64,000 nucleotides of DNA from Struthidea cinerea (taxonomy: Eukaryota > Chordata > Aves > Passeriformes > Corcoracidae), in assembly GCA_013397865.1 (NCBI GenBank), contig VZTI01000691.1:490706-554705 (forward strand). Reading direction: 5' to 3'. The position numbers were made by a program, and so were the translations under genes. Shown one piece after another: positions 13,260 through 26,075 of the stretch. The notes under the pieces were generated by a model. That model was not told the DNA's origin. It worked only from the letters and a program-made list of their open reading frames with translations, and ran no database searches. The first letter of the stretch is position 1. Each line of letters starts with the position of its first letter.

Positions 13260-16200
13260 AAGATCTTGTCATTTTAATCCAGAGCTCTTAGTTTTTCTGA
13301 CAGTCAAGGGCTGCAGGATGTGTACGCTATGTGTTTAGCTACATTACTGTTAAAACCAGATCCTTTAAAGATAGAGTACACTATCTTTAAATACTTTTAG
13401 TATTCTGTAGGAACACGGGGGCTTGCCAGACCCCGTTGTGTTCCACAGGCTTGCTCCCTGTCTGCAAGACTGCTCAGTGTCAAGTAGATATGAGGAAGCA
13501 TTAAGAATTTGAAGAAACATGGAATAAACTGACTCTAAATCTCCTAACAGAGCCAAGCTAAGCATTGTAACTCGTTCCTTGTTCAGTTTCTGTTAATAAC
13601 TGTGTTCTTGCTACCCTCATACATATCTTTTAAACAAAACAAACCCAAACTCACTTTAGTCTGCACCTCCTGTGAAGATTCAGCAAGGTCCCCCATCTAA
13701 TTACAAGAAGTATGAAGGAGTATTTTCTAAGTCACACCTGTATATATAAAAAGGAATTTGATGAAGTGAAGGAGACAGCAAGTTTTAAACAGATCACACA
13801 GATTTACATGGAACATAAATTGAGTCCAAAAAACACGAGTTATAAGAGTGCAAAATAAATGTAAATAACTGTTAAAGCACTGCAATTTTAATTAACAAAT
13901 CACTGATGTATTTCTCTATAAATGCACAATTTTTGAACTACAGAATCCTGCTGCATTTCAGCCTGATGTAAGGTTTTATGGCCTAGTTATAAACCAAACA
14001 GATTTATGACAGAAAATGCTGTCAGCCCAGGGATAAGTAGTACAAACTAGGCATTGCTGCCATTCCCTGCTTTATGCTGTCATCTCACACTCTTCACTAT
14101 AATTTGATCGATTCATGATCTGCAGCGCATCATTTCACATATTAAAAGCTGTTGCAAAACAGTGTTTACAGACATCAGCAGTTTTAAGATCTATGTTAGT
14201 TTAGTTCTGAACTCCTTGCATACCTTTAGGCTTTTACACTTGGCTTTGGCAGAGGAGCTATTTTTCATCTTGAAGAACTGTAGCTCTTACGCCATGATAT
14301 GTGCAACTGGAACTGAGAATGATAACGAAAACATCTCTGCAACTAAGAAAAAAGTACCACAGCTGCTTTGTGTTCTGTTGGCTCAATGGTGGCAGCACCA
14401 TGGTACAAAGCAAAACCATGATGCTCTTGGAGAAACCTTCCACCCAAAGCACTAAAGCACCTCAGAAAGGCAAGTTAACACTTCATTCCTGGTAAGGAAA
14501 CTGAGGAAAGGGAAGCCCTGGCTCGATCCAGCAGAACACACAGTGGTACTGCCACATATGTTCATACACATGAACATGGCAGTAAACTAATAAAATTCTT
14601 CTGGAGCTGCTTACCTGGGACTTGTCCTGCTGTATTTTCAGGCAAACTTCACAGGAAACGAAGTGATTTTTACTCAAAATACCTCTAAGGTTGCAAGGAA
14701 ACAGTAATATAAAAATAGCTGGAAAAACATTGGGGAATGGGGCAAGGGGAATCTAAAGAGTAAGGAATAAAATGTGTCTTGTGCTGTCTAGCTTTATTCC
14801 CCTGGAATATGAAGATCAAACTCATGCTGGAGCTGATGGAGTGTAATGTCCTGGGCTCAATAGCAACGGCTGCCCTGCATAGATTTCTTTGCAGTATTCT
14901 GTAAGTTGATCACAGGTGCCACAAAAACTCTTTGACAAATGCTGATAATAATTTCTGTCATGAAAGTTAATTATTTTATCTGATGCAAGGAGATGCAATT
15001 TCTAATTCAATTTAAAACATATCTTAGGGATTAAAAAAAAAATAGTAAGCAGTTAAACAGTCAAAGAGTACTTGTAAGACAGCAAAAGTTACTGCAAAAA
15101 AGTACAGAAACCGTACAGGTACCAATACTTCTGTCTTCCCTGGACCACCAGTTCATGCTGATCACTTTGAATTTCCAGCTGCCTGCTGCAAAAGCATACC
15201 TTGCATATCACAAACATGATTTTGTAAGGAGAAAGAAAAAAAAAATAAGGACAATCTTCTTTAATAAAAACCTAAGGAAATATGAAAAGGTAAATGTCTA
15301 AGGTGGTGTGAAATTTCTCCGTGCTGAAGCAGAAAAGTATAAAATTGAAAGACTTTTATAAAATGGCTGTCAAATGGCACTGCTTATGCTAAATACCCTT
15401 CAAACCACTAGACTGTTAAATGTTTTCCACACTGAAAATTACACCAAAACACGAAATGTCAAATGATGCCCTTTGACCAGCGTGTGGATGGAGATTCAGC
15501 ATCACAGTAGAAGCAAAGCTGGTGATTTCACCTCAGCCAGCTGTGAAACAGACTCCATGGCAAAAGCAGACGCGTGAAACCAGGCCCTGAAACAGCATCC
15601 CCTCAGTGCTGGGCCCCCTCCAGGGGTGCCAGCAGGGAGCACATGGCTGCCAGGACTCCCAGGAGAAAGGGACACATCTCTTTGTCCTGCCTGGCACTGA
15701 AGACCAGGCCACACCAGAGAAGCTGCACAGAGATGATCAACACAGTGTCCCTGTCTGCTATGGAGTGCTCTGAACCAGGAGATGTCAGGAATTCCTGACA
15801 GGACAGACAGGAAAACTACAGCCAATCTCAGCAACCCAGACAAACAGATGGAAAACTGTAAGAACAAAACTAGCAATCATAAAGAAGATACATTGGCTAA
15901 GATGTAAATGCAGCTTTTGTAAGCAAAACCCGGCCTTGCAAATCTATTTAGAGTTCTTCAAGCTTCTCTGAAGCAAGGGGAGAAAGAGATCCAAGTGATG
16001 GATCCACTTCGAATTCCACAACGAGGATTGCAAAAGACTTCCAAAGAAGTTACAGTTAACACAGAAAAAAAAAAGAAAGATCCTCGCCCTATGGAACCTA
16101 TCTGAACACAGGAAAAAAAGGCTAAGAGGATACAGGGTCAGCTTAAGGGTACAAGCAGAATTCCACAGGAAAAATGTCACAATATATTTTCCTCTATTTT

Positions 16201-19200
16201 TCTGTGCTATTCCCTTGGTATCTACCATAGGCCATTCCTAGATGCAGGATACGGGAGCTAGACTGCATCTCAAAAATAAATAAAAAATATGAAAAAATGT
16301 ATCCAGTGAACACCACAAAGCCCAGTTCCAGCCTTGCCATACTCTCCATGTGCCAGGCCCACCACGAGGTCTAACACAGGAACTGCATTCTCATTTTACT
16401 GAAAGCAATGCAAAGCATCCAGCACAGATGGAGAGCAAGACTGGACCCTTTTTAACAAACACAGAAAGTCATCTTAATAATTTGATTTCTGAGAACAGGT
16501 TTGTCTGCTTTTGGTGATTTCTAGTGATACTTAAATTTGCTAGTTTCTTTACGCAGCCCAGACAGGTGTTAAAATAACATCAGTAGCTTTTAGGACACTG
16601 GCTACTTCCTGAAGTACAGGGAAGATAAAGGGAATAATTTGTATTTAGCAAGGTATAAGGTTTTAGGACTTTGCTGACTTAACTTTGGCTGTCAGATCAG
16701 TTGAAGCCTATTAGGATCTAAGCATACAGCATGGTGAGAGTCTGTTAATGGCAAAACAAAAGAAACTCTGAAGGGAACCATTTGGTGTGGCTTCGTTTAA
16801 GGCAAGAGCTTAGGTTAGGTTTATGTTTTAACACAAAGGCAAAAGGAGTGAACTGATGTATATCCTGTGAGGATATGCTTCCCCATTGCATCTTTGCTGC
16901 ACACAAGGCCAAAACTGAAACTGCTATTCAGTGGGACTGCCCATTTGTGTTGGAGAAAATTGGAACATTCCATCACACCATTATTATTTCTTTACTGCGG
17001 CTGTACATGGGTAGATGTGCATTACACGAAACACTGAAAAGCTCTTCCTCATTTCTCCATTGCAAATGATGCTGCAGAGAAGGAGCAGATTAAAGAAACA
17101 AGCAACATCAGCAAGTGCAGAAAGCCTTCTATATATATAAAAAATACAAACACAGGGACCACTGCAGAGAAGGGTATGTAAAAGAACTGCACAAAATACA
17201 AACATACATTGCAATGATACAATGATGACCCCATTGATCCTATTTACCATCCCATATGCACTATAAAGACCAAGGGAGGTAAGGGGATCACCCAAAAACC
17301 ATCCCAATTTGAGCCATAATATTTTGAACCACAAACTTAACCTGGACAGGAAAACCAGTACAGAAAATGTAATTTAATGAAAATCAGACATAATCTAATG
17401 TTTAGTGAGGCTCTAAGTATCAAACCTGTAGTGAGGTTTCTAAGTATCAAAGCATTTGACAAAGGAAATAAGTACCTTTATATTGGAGCTAGATATAAAG
17501 GACAGAGCCTAAGTTTAGAATACTCACTACATGCAGAGCCAGTGGGCCTAGTCAAACATTTAATATAAGAGCATTATTCCAGTAAGTCAGGACATGAAAG
17601 AAAATCTATTTGCTATTTCAGATTAGTCAGTTTTGTCACAGGGACTAGTATAACATGCTGTGAAATCTCCCAAATAAACCACAGCCTAGTGGCCTGGTCT
17701 CTGCTGAGCTGTCACCAAAGCCATGTCAACTGCAGTGTGAAAAATGCCACTTTCATAGGGAAGACCCCCTAGGCTGAGCTTTGCCAGCACTGCTGTTACA
17801 CTGTCCAAACAGTCTGCTTCTCATGGGGCTTGTTTTGTTCAAGGGATTGCTGTAAACAACACTAAAATAAGTTAAGCCAATAAAATTTGCATCTCTATTA
17901 AGCCTGTTGGCCAAAGCAGCCAAACTGGCTTAGTACTGGCCAAGGCTTTGGTGTTATTCACACACAGACCTGAAAAGAAAGGAAGGGAAAAAAAGTTAAA
18001 TCTAATAATCTGCATGAGGAAGAAGACATGGCACAATCAAACACTAATAGATGTACATCCTTGAATGGAAACCTTAAACACTATCAATTTAATCACTAAA
18101 TCAGGCAGAAATCCTCATTGGGGGAGAAAAAGTAACTCAGTCTCAAAGAACTTGCAAGTGAAATGAATTCTAAGAAATGCTGATTTCAGAGTATGTTACG
18201 CAGTCTATGCAAGGTTTCATTAAAAAACACAGACACTTTCAAGATACATTTCCTGATAGCTTTTTATTTTTAAAAGTTTACAAGAGGGAAAGCAGAAATA
18301 AATTAGAGTACAGAGTTTTTCTTCCATGAGAAACTTTCTCAATTTTTAAAATTTGCCTTTCATCACTTAAGAAATGCAAAAAACTATTATGTTCATTATT
18401 GTACAGAAGTGCTGAAGTGATGGTTAGAAGAGTTTTTGTGGCATGTGTGATTCATTTGTAGAATACTGCAAAGAGACTTCTGCAGGACAACTATTGCTAC
18501 TGAGCCCCAATTTTCTTCTCTGTCAGCTCCAGCCGGAGTTTGATCTTCACATGGTTGAGAAGACACTTTCATTATATACACTGCTTTTCCTGCAGCTCAT
18601 AACTTTATGGATAGATTAGTCTCCTGGGTGAAGTATTTTATGCTTGTTTCAATCCAAAGGTGAATTAGTCTGGAAACATGATAAAATTCTACCACGTCAC
18701 ACGGAGCTCTGTAACAGACAGAGCTGAAGATCTGTACATGAGGACACTGAGCTTTCTTGCCCCAATCCTTGTCCCCACACTGTACCACATACAAAGGTTG
18801 TCTTCTCTCCAAATACCACAGACTCTCTGAAATGCACCATTCTCACTTTGTGGATTGCCTTCCACTTCATCTATTTTTATCAAGTCCAAATAATCCTGAC
18901 CACACAAAAACTTTTCACTTTGCAATGCAAAGTACTGGATCAAGTCTTCATTCTTTACCAGAAACTAGCAGCATCTCATTTCCTCAGCTATACTGAATGG
19001 ATAATTAGGGAAGCCTTCAGATTGGAAACTTCTGTTTTATTCCTTCCCTCTAAGCATCCATCAGAGAAGAGAAAGCAGCAGTTCTCTAACATCAAAAAAC
19101 CCCTTACTGACTTGCTGTCAGTATCAGGATTGCCAGGGTTGCAGACTCCCCTTGCCCTGCCTCAGCTGGTCCTTCCAGTCCCTCTAACAGGAATACAGTG

Positions 19201-22200
19201 CAACACCTCCCTGTCCTCATCACTGCACAAATCCTCTCCACCCAGGATAAATTCACAGCTGAACCTGGCCTCAGCCCCTTTGCAAATCATTGATTTAGTG
19301 CAACTCAGCCCTGCTCCAGCATGCAATGAGGCCCACCTGAAGGCAGACTGGACCACAAGTTCCATTTACTTCCAGTACATTCTGTGGATGTGGCAACTGA
19401 GAATAAAAATCCCCGACTCCTGAAACAAGAGATGGAAATGGGTTCAGTGTGCAGGCAAGAGAATTAGACTGAGATTCCATTTGCTTTTCTTTAATCAATA
19501 ACAGACACCAGCTTTCAGGGGGAAAAACCAACCAAAAGGAAAAAACTCTCCACTCTCCAGAAGAGACGCACAATCACTAATGATGTTTGTAAAGATACCT
19601 GTGAACAGTCTCTGGTATTTGCTTATGCCAAAAGAACAGCACTTCATGGTAACAGTCATTAAACATGAAAACATTCAGCTGGCATAGACCAAGAAACACT
19701 GATTGTCTCCCCCCTGCTCAGGTTTCTTTCTCCACTCATTTTTTGTAGGAACCTCACTTTTCAGTCTGTGACAGAAGCACAGCTTAGTCATACATTGAGT
19801 CAGCCCTTGGGCCTGGCCACAGGCACTCCAGGGGACAGGAGAGCACCTGGATGTGAGTACAACCCTACAGGGGACCTACCATTTCTTCAGTTCAATAATA
19901 AAAATGCATTTTAACATGGGATCCTGAAAGAGAGCTGAACAACGGAAATGATTAACTTCTATTTTTATCATCCATGAGTGTTCTAAACAATGTCTTAAAA
20001 CCCCATGGCAGGACCTGCCAGTGCAGTTCCACAGTACAGGGTGCAGACATGAACACACTGAGTTTTGCAAGCATGGGCACGCTTGGTTCACAGACCTATC
20101 TATGCAGAGTCACAAAATGCTGAAATTCAATTCTGCTCTAAAAGTTCCCATGCAAAGAAACATCAAGAAATTACCATCTGGCTTGTCTTCTGGATTCCAT
20201 TTAAAAGATCATCTGTGCACCTTGGAGGAAGCATCTATACTGCAAAGCACACTAGGCCTGCAAAACACAAATGGTTTGTGACTGAGGGTGGCATGGCTGG
20301 TTCCCAGAGCCCACATTCCAAACTGAGCTTGAAGGCCTCCCAGGGAAAATGTAAAGATTACTAACGTTAAATAAAAAATAAATATACAAAATACATTTAG
20401 AGACAATTCTGTGACATTTCTGTACTTGCTTTCAGACTGTAACTGTTCAAGGAGTAAAAGTTATCACAGCATAGAAAATACTGTCTCAGAGGTGTAGCAC
20501 AGGCAACTTTAAGGTGTCTCAGAATGATCCATTTCAACTCCTCACTTCTGTGCATACAAAAATGTTAAAAATGCCTGAAGCATAGGTTGCTGCATTCCAG
20601 TCAAACTGTTGTTCTCACTTCAATTTAATCACCTTCACATGCACACTTACTGAGTGCCTCTATTCACAAATTGCATTTTAGTAACCCACCTGATTGCCTC
20701 CTTTTCCCTAAGGAGATAAGCTTTTAAAAAGACAGAATCTTTGGTATCTTCTGCTACTGGCAAAATTCAGCTGAGTTCTGTAGATGTTTCTACCACTTCC
20801 TGCAAAAGGTGGCTGAAAATTGAGTAAGGCCTGAGGAGTCCAAATAAGTGCAACTGCAACAAGGCACAAAGCTCTATCAACTTCACTTTATATACTTTTT
20901 AAAGTGTGGCAAAACTTGCCTATAACATAAATAGTTGATTAAAATATTTACTACAATTGAAAAAAAGTTGGATTAAGAAAGGAAAACTAAGCAAATCCTC
21001 TTAAGGAATTCTGTAGGATTCATTTCTGTAGTGGGTCTACACATTTCTACGTGGTTTGTGTACAGCAGATTTTACTTGATTGTTGTATTAGAAATTGCTG
21101 AGGGGGGAAAAAAAGATTTTGTGATTTTAAGAAAAGTCACCATTATATCAGATTTCAGATATGAAGTCATTGCTTTTGAAGGACACTATCCAAAAAAACA
21201 ACCCCCAAACCCAACACACTGTGCATAGATCCAGACATCCAGCACCAGGAATGCAGCTCAGACCCATCCCACAGGGTGTTTCTCTTTCCCTTTAAGTTGC
21301 ATTGCTGTTGGCAGGGGGGATCTGATCAGCACACTAGGAATGTCTCGCATTGTCTACCACACAATATCAGTTTACAGAACTGTAAGGACAGTAGGAATGC
21401 TTTTGTTTTAATCCCTATTCCTGGTGCTTAGCAGCTGCTACTGAAAACAATTCCAGCTCTTCACCACGAAGTGCCACAAAGAGGTGGAGTAGGCAAATGT
21501 TTACCTTCCCAGAATGGATAATTTTGCAACTTCAACGTCTCCAAGCCTAGAAAATCTTTGGAGAAAAAACCCAAGGCTTTAATACTCAAGTTGCACCACA
21601 CTGCTGTTTTCCCTGTTCTCTGGAAGCCTCAGTGGCTTCTCTGCAGCCCTCCCAGGCTCACACAGCTCTGACAGTTCAGCTCCCCTCACCTGAGGCTGGG
21701 ATGCCACAATCACGCCGGAAGAAAAGAAAAAAGGACAAAAATGTTAATGCACTCGGATTTGTATGTGCCGTGCAATAGGAAAACACTCAGAACCATATTC
21801 TGAGAAAAATAGACTGACCCTGATATTATGTGTGATTATAAATAATTCCTAATAACTTCTAGAGATACGTGTCTAGTACTTACACCATGGATGCATCAGG
21901 TAAGCTTTATTTTGATTAAGGTAGAGAACAAGTTCCAAAAGCACAGGGCAAAAGCTTCTCCTCGCTGACAGATGTGTTTCTACACATGCACAAATTTGCT
22001 CTTCTCTTCACGAATATCAATATATTATACAGACACAACCCTTTTAGCATATATTCATCAGTAAATGTCCAGGAAGAACAAATCAATATGCCAAACCAGA
22101 ATTTACAAAACACAGGTGACGAAGCACATTTTCTAAGGGCTCAGAAACTACAGAATACAATAGTACAATTTATAACGTTTTTTATCCTGACGCCAGAGTT

Positions 22201-22500
22201 GATTTTCTTCAGTGCAAAAATCCAGTGCATTGAAAATCCTGAAAGCATCCAAGTCCATATTGCATGCAGTGAAAATACAACACCTATGAAGGGTTTCTAA
22301 TGGACATGGTGAAGTCCTTTCACGGTTTTTGGCCTTCTTTTTAAGTAGATTCAGCGAGGTCATAATTTTCTTTTCACTTTCACCAACTCACGGAATTCTA
22401 GACTCAAAACTGCCTAAGGTGAAAGGACTGATCTAAGGGTTGCATTTAACAGGAAAGAAAAAAGAATAAGAAAAAAGAAATCAATATATTCCAGAGTATT
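13260..22500. other. Intergenic region between convergent ST6GALNAC5 and PIGK
   Basis: There is no exon or RNA gene that I can support. The longest open frame is a plus-strand frame of 191 codons at 18848-19423. It has no recognisable domain and is treated as fortuitous. A modestly GC-rich patch lies around 15560-15800. The ends depend on which poly(A) sites the two genes use, so parts of the left or right edge could be UTR. Confidence 0.6.
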
Positions 22501-22506
22501 TTTATT
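22501..22506 (-). terminator. PIGK: Candidate PIGK polyadenylation signal (AATAAA)
   Basis: The plus strand reads TTTATT here. On the minus strand a T-rich stretch (TTTCTTTTTTCTTATTC) follows within about 25-45 bases, a suitable downstream element. It is 500 bases after the stop codon. Confidence 0.45.
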
Positions 22507-22556
22507 TTTGTGAAGAAAGCTTTCAATATGTCATGCCAAAGTCTGCAAAGTGGGTT

Positions 22557-22562
22557 TTTATT
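22557..22562 (-). terminator. PIGK: Alternative PIGK polyadenylation signal (AATAAA)
   Basis: This is the first minus-strand AATAAA after the stop, about 445 bases downstream. The downstream context is less T-rich than that of the hexamer at 22501. Confidence 0.35.
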
Positions 22563-23005
22563 GACGAAATGACATCTTAAATAACGTTCTGTAACATAAC
22601 ATAACAGACATCAACAATGTCCAGTTCTTTAGTAATAGGTGACTTCTCCTAAGATCTACTTTGAAGTACGGTGGAAAGAATTTGCCCATTTACAATCCAG
22701 AAGCAACCTCAGAAATCCTGTTACTGGGTTTAGGTCCTGCCCTTTTTAAGTTTAACCAGAAGGAAAAAATCCTCAGAAAAACATTAAAATATGTTCAAAT
22801 CAAGACAAAGTGAAATAACAGTAACATTAAAACCATTTGTTAGAATCTCTCCAGAAAAAGGGGCAGAAGAGATGCCTTCAAAGAACCTTTAGAAGCAAGA
22901 TGTCAACACCGTGTTTCAACACAAACATAATCCACATGCAGAGAACACAGGTGATACCCGAGAACCCAAAGTAGCAGCCAATGCAAGTATCTTGTTTGCT
23001 CCAGT

Positions 23006-23122
23006 TCAGAAGACATGTTTCATGTGCTTGATTCCATATGTTTTGAAGAAAACCATGATGATCAATGCCCAGAGTCCTAAAATAAACCCTCCAGGAGGAT
23101 GCCAATCCTTTTGTTTTGGTTT
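23006..23122 (-). CDS. PIGK: PIGK terminal coding exon (C-terminal membrane anchor)
   Basis: The 117 bp coding part holds 38 codons plus TGA. PIGK is the caspase-like (C13 family) catalytic subunit of the ER GPI-transamidase complex. It cleaves the C-terminal signal of precursor proteins and joins them to GPI. The exon begins in phase 0 after a TTTTTTTCCAG acceptor with Lys-Pro-Lys-Gln-Lys-Asp-Trp-His-Pro-Pro-Gly-Gly. It continues with the hydrophobic helix FILGLWALIIMVFF and ends KTYGIKHMKHVF. This is the single C-terminal transmembrane segment and short tail of PIGK. As I recall it, human PIGK is the same here apart from a few substitutions, including the last residues. The catalytic His and Cys are in upstream exons outside the window. 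Confidence 0.96.
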   Translation of the reverse strand, partial: KPKQKDWHPPGGFILGLWALIIMVFFKTYGIKHMKHVF

Positions 23123-25939
23123 CTGGAAAAAAAGAAAAAACAAAAAGAGAAAGAAAATTTGTACTTAGTTCTCACAATAAGTAGTGCACAGTGTTTATCA
23201 AATGAAAAAAAACAATCCTTGCAGTGGAACAAAATACCAATAAAGCTGTATTTCTTCATGAAGTAGAAGCATTTTTGTGATGTGATGGGAAGGCTAATGG
23301 GAGGCAAACTGCCACTCCTGACAAGGGAGGGTAAGTACCACAAAAAGGCCACTGGAACTGTGCCTGAGACACCACTTTGCCTGTGCATATTGGTATTGTG
23401 GGACGTGTTCCAACTCATTTGTTTGGACAGATTTTCTTATATTTGGTCTCATGTTAATACAAGGGAAAAATACTGTAAGTATGAAAAACAGCTCCTACAA
23501 GTGAAAATGTGAAAGAGAAAAGAGAGTGTTGTTTTTCCACTACCTGTTTTCTACAGCTGCTTTTGTACTCACACTTACGTGAATAAACAGATACCTGACC
23601 ACATAAGAAGTGATGACTCATCATTACAGGAATATCATAAAACAAAACAGAACTGATTTCAATGTCAATCACATTTCCCAGGGGCCTCATTGAGTCCAAC
23701 TGCCTTTCCCTAATGTAGAACTATATTCTGTAATTCTAACTTCTGTCCCTCTTCAACAATTTTTTCATCTTCAGTAAAAAGTCATACACTGCAATTGAAG
23801 GCCTTTTCTGTCTCACACATAGCAGCTAGACAAGAAAAAACTTGCCTGTCTTCTTCCTCCCCTTATAAAACCAAAAACTGAGATACTCCATAGTCAGCAA
23901 ATAGAGAAATGGATTGTAGAAGATAAGAGCTGCCATGTACCCCAAGATCTGTCTCTGCGGCTAAGAATAAGGTGACTATATGAATGCAAAATTTTAGTTA
24001 AGACTATCATGACAAAAATACCAGAACTAAAATATTTAGAAGGGTAACTCAGTCCCTCAGGCCTGTGCCTACTCCAGCCCTCAGGTACGTTTTACAGATC
24101 TTCTAGGCAGACAGGGATGATTTACAATTATGATAATAAATACTGAAGCCCTTGCTGAGATTTTTATTCCTGCCTTGCTGGAAGATTCACACCATTTTGT
24201 CCTTGTGCAGAATAAGACATGAGAGCATTTAGGTTTTGTTGCATTTAAGTCAAATTTAAAATTCTCTTTCAGCCAAGTGAATAACTGTTACAAAAGAGGT
24301 TGCTGTTTTAATTTCAGCATCAATCCACACAGAGAAGCTTGTTGTTCTCTGCTGAATGTACCAGGAGGCTGGTGAACTTTAATGCAAGAAGGAACAGTTT
24401 GCAGTGTCTGTTTTTCAAAACAGCTTTCCTATCAACACAAAAACAATGTTTGTTGACTGCTCAGCTCCCACTTTCCAAACCACATAGTCTTAGCTTTAGA
24501 ATTTTTCTTTAAGTGTTGTGCCTGCAATTAAAAAGTAGAACAAATAGTCACATCACCTGAGACACCTACAGAACTTGGCAGTCTGAAATATTAATGATTT
24601 TACTCTGATACAGGAATCACAAAACCAGCATTATAATTTACATCAACCACAACAAAACCAAAGATGTGAGCAGAGCAGGTGTCTCTGTATGCAAACCACT
24701 GAACTCCCTGAGCAGCACTCGTCAGCTGCAGCGTGTGCTGTTGGTGATCTGCCACCTCGCCGATATTCACAACTGCACATCTCCACATAAACATCTCAGA
24801 AAATCAACTCTGCCTGTTCAAAAGGCTGCCAGCACAACTCGCTTCTGAGAGTAACGGCACATGACACTTCTCCACACAAAGGGACTTTCTTGTTTAAATC
24901 TTCCTAATTAACCCGTAACTTCGTATGCATATTGCAGTGCCTGTTCCATCAATCTCTTTGGACTATCAATCTTTCCCTTCTTGGATCTCAGACAAGTATC
25001 TTACCACAAAGTGGCACCTGACCCTTCTAGACAAATGACTTCAATTTGCAGCCAGTGACACTAAAAGCCTCTCTTTCCTATTTTGTATAGAACACGTAAT
25101 TTAATTTCTTTAAAGAATTTATATGAATAAATATTTATAAGGTGATCTATGAGTATGGTTTTACATTTTGTCATGTCATGTACTGAAGTCTCCATGGAAT
25201 TGTGCAAGAGAAGAGAGGCCAGTGCAGCAGTGGCTCCGCACTGGGAAATCAAGGACATACATACAGTCAGTTTAAAGTCATGGGATGCAATGTTAAAATG
25301 TAAAGGATTGAAACCATGAAGGCATGACAAAAATTATATGAGGCTGTGCAAGAGCTACATACTCAGTAAAAATAAATTATCTTAATAAGAAAGACTTACA
25401 GACCCAGAAACTGAAATCTACATATAAATACTAAACCAAAATAAAAGGGCAAAGAGATGCAACTCTGTTGAATATCTGTAAGTCAATATCTGTAAGTGGT
25501 TAATTGAGCACAAAATCATACTGAAATAGGCCAGTATTTTCCATGAAGGCATCAAATCCTTATGGATATCTAAAATGGGATTACACAGATTCACCTTTAA
25601 ACCTACAAAGTATACCTGCAAGAGCTGAAATACCTGATTTCATTTAAATTAACTTGCTCATAGATTCCCAAGAGAGCTCACAACTGAATTAAAAATACAA
25701 TTAGTTGTCAAACTAACAAGTTCATCTTTCTAAAATCTTAACAAAAACAACACAGAAAGCGTCAATAACAAAACTCTGCCCAGGTGGGCACGTGAGCTCA
25801 GCAGCAAAGAGTGCTGGAGATCCTTTACAAACAGCTGCTTTTGGCACCTGTGCATGGCCCCATCTGCATGGGAGACGGAGCCACTGCTGCCATGAACTGT
25901 GCCAGCAAGCTGTGCTTGACCAGCTGCACCCCTGCCAGC

Positions 25940-26075
25940 GCAGAGCCAACAACTCCTTCCGCGGGCAGTGCTGGGTCACCCAAAGCGCTGTGGTACCCGT
26001 GGCGGTGACGGAGTGTGCCACCGGCCCGTGCTGCCACCGGCCCGAGCTGCCACCGGCCCGAGCTGCCACCGAGCT
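25940..26075. other. CpG-rich patch inside the PIGK last intron
   Basis: Roughly a dozen CpG dinucleotides lie in about 135 bases, in sequence that is otherwise CpG-poor. The patch overlaps a 16 bp tandem array. Both strands carry long overlapping open frames, a result of high GC and few stop codons. It is too short for a classical CpG island. It may be a local regulatory element or a GC-biased repeat. Confidence 0.5.
26016..26071. repeat. 16 bp GC-rich minisatellite, about 3.5 copies
   Basis: The unit TGCCACCGGCCCGAGC starts at 26016, 26032 and 26048, with a partial fourth copy from 26064. The first copy differs by one base (TGC instead of AGC at its end). The near identity implies recent tandem duplication. 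Confidence 0.9.

Larger units (their letters stand above)
22501..23005 (-). other. PIGK: Probable PIGK 3' UTR
   Basis: This lies directly downstream of the PIGK stop codon on the minus strand and is AT-rich. Two minus-strand AATAAA hexamers occur within about 510 bases of the stop. A longer UTR reaching further left cannot be excluded, because further minus-strand hexamers occur there, for example near 21906 and 18257. Confidence 0.5.

Noticed and set aside
24600..24794. Minus-strand 64-codon frame whose end (FVVVDVNYNAGFVIPVSE) looks protein-like
   Set aside because: An in-frame stop precedes the first Met closely. There is no matching exon boundary that joins to PIGK and I could not place it in any family. 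Too short to support.
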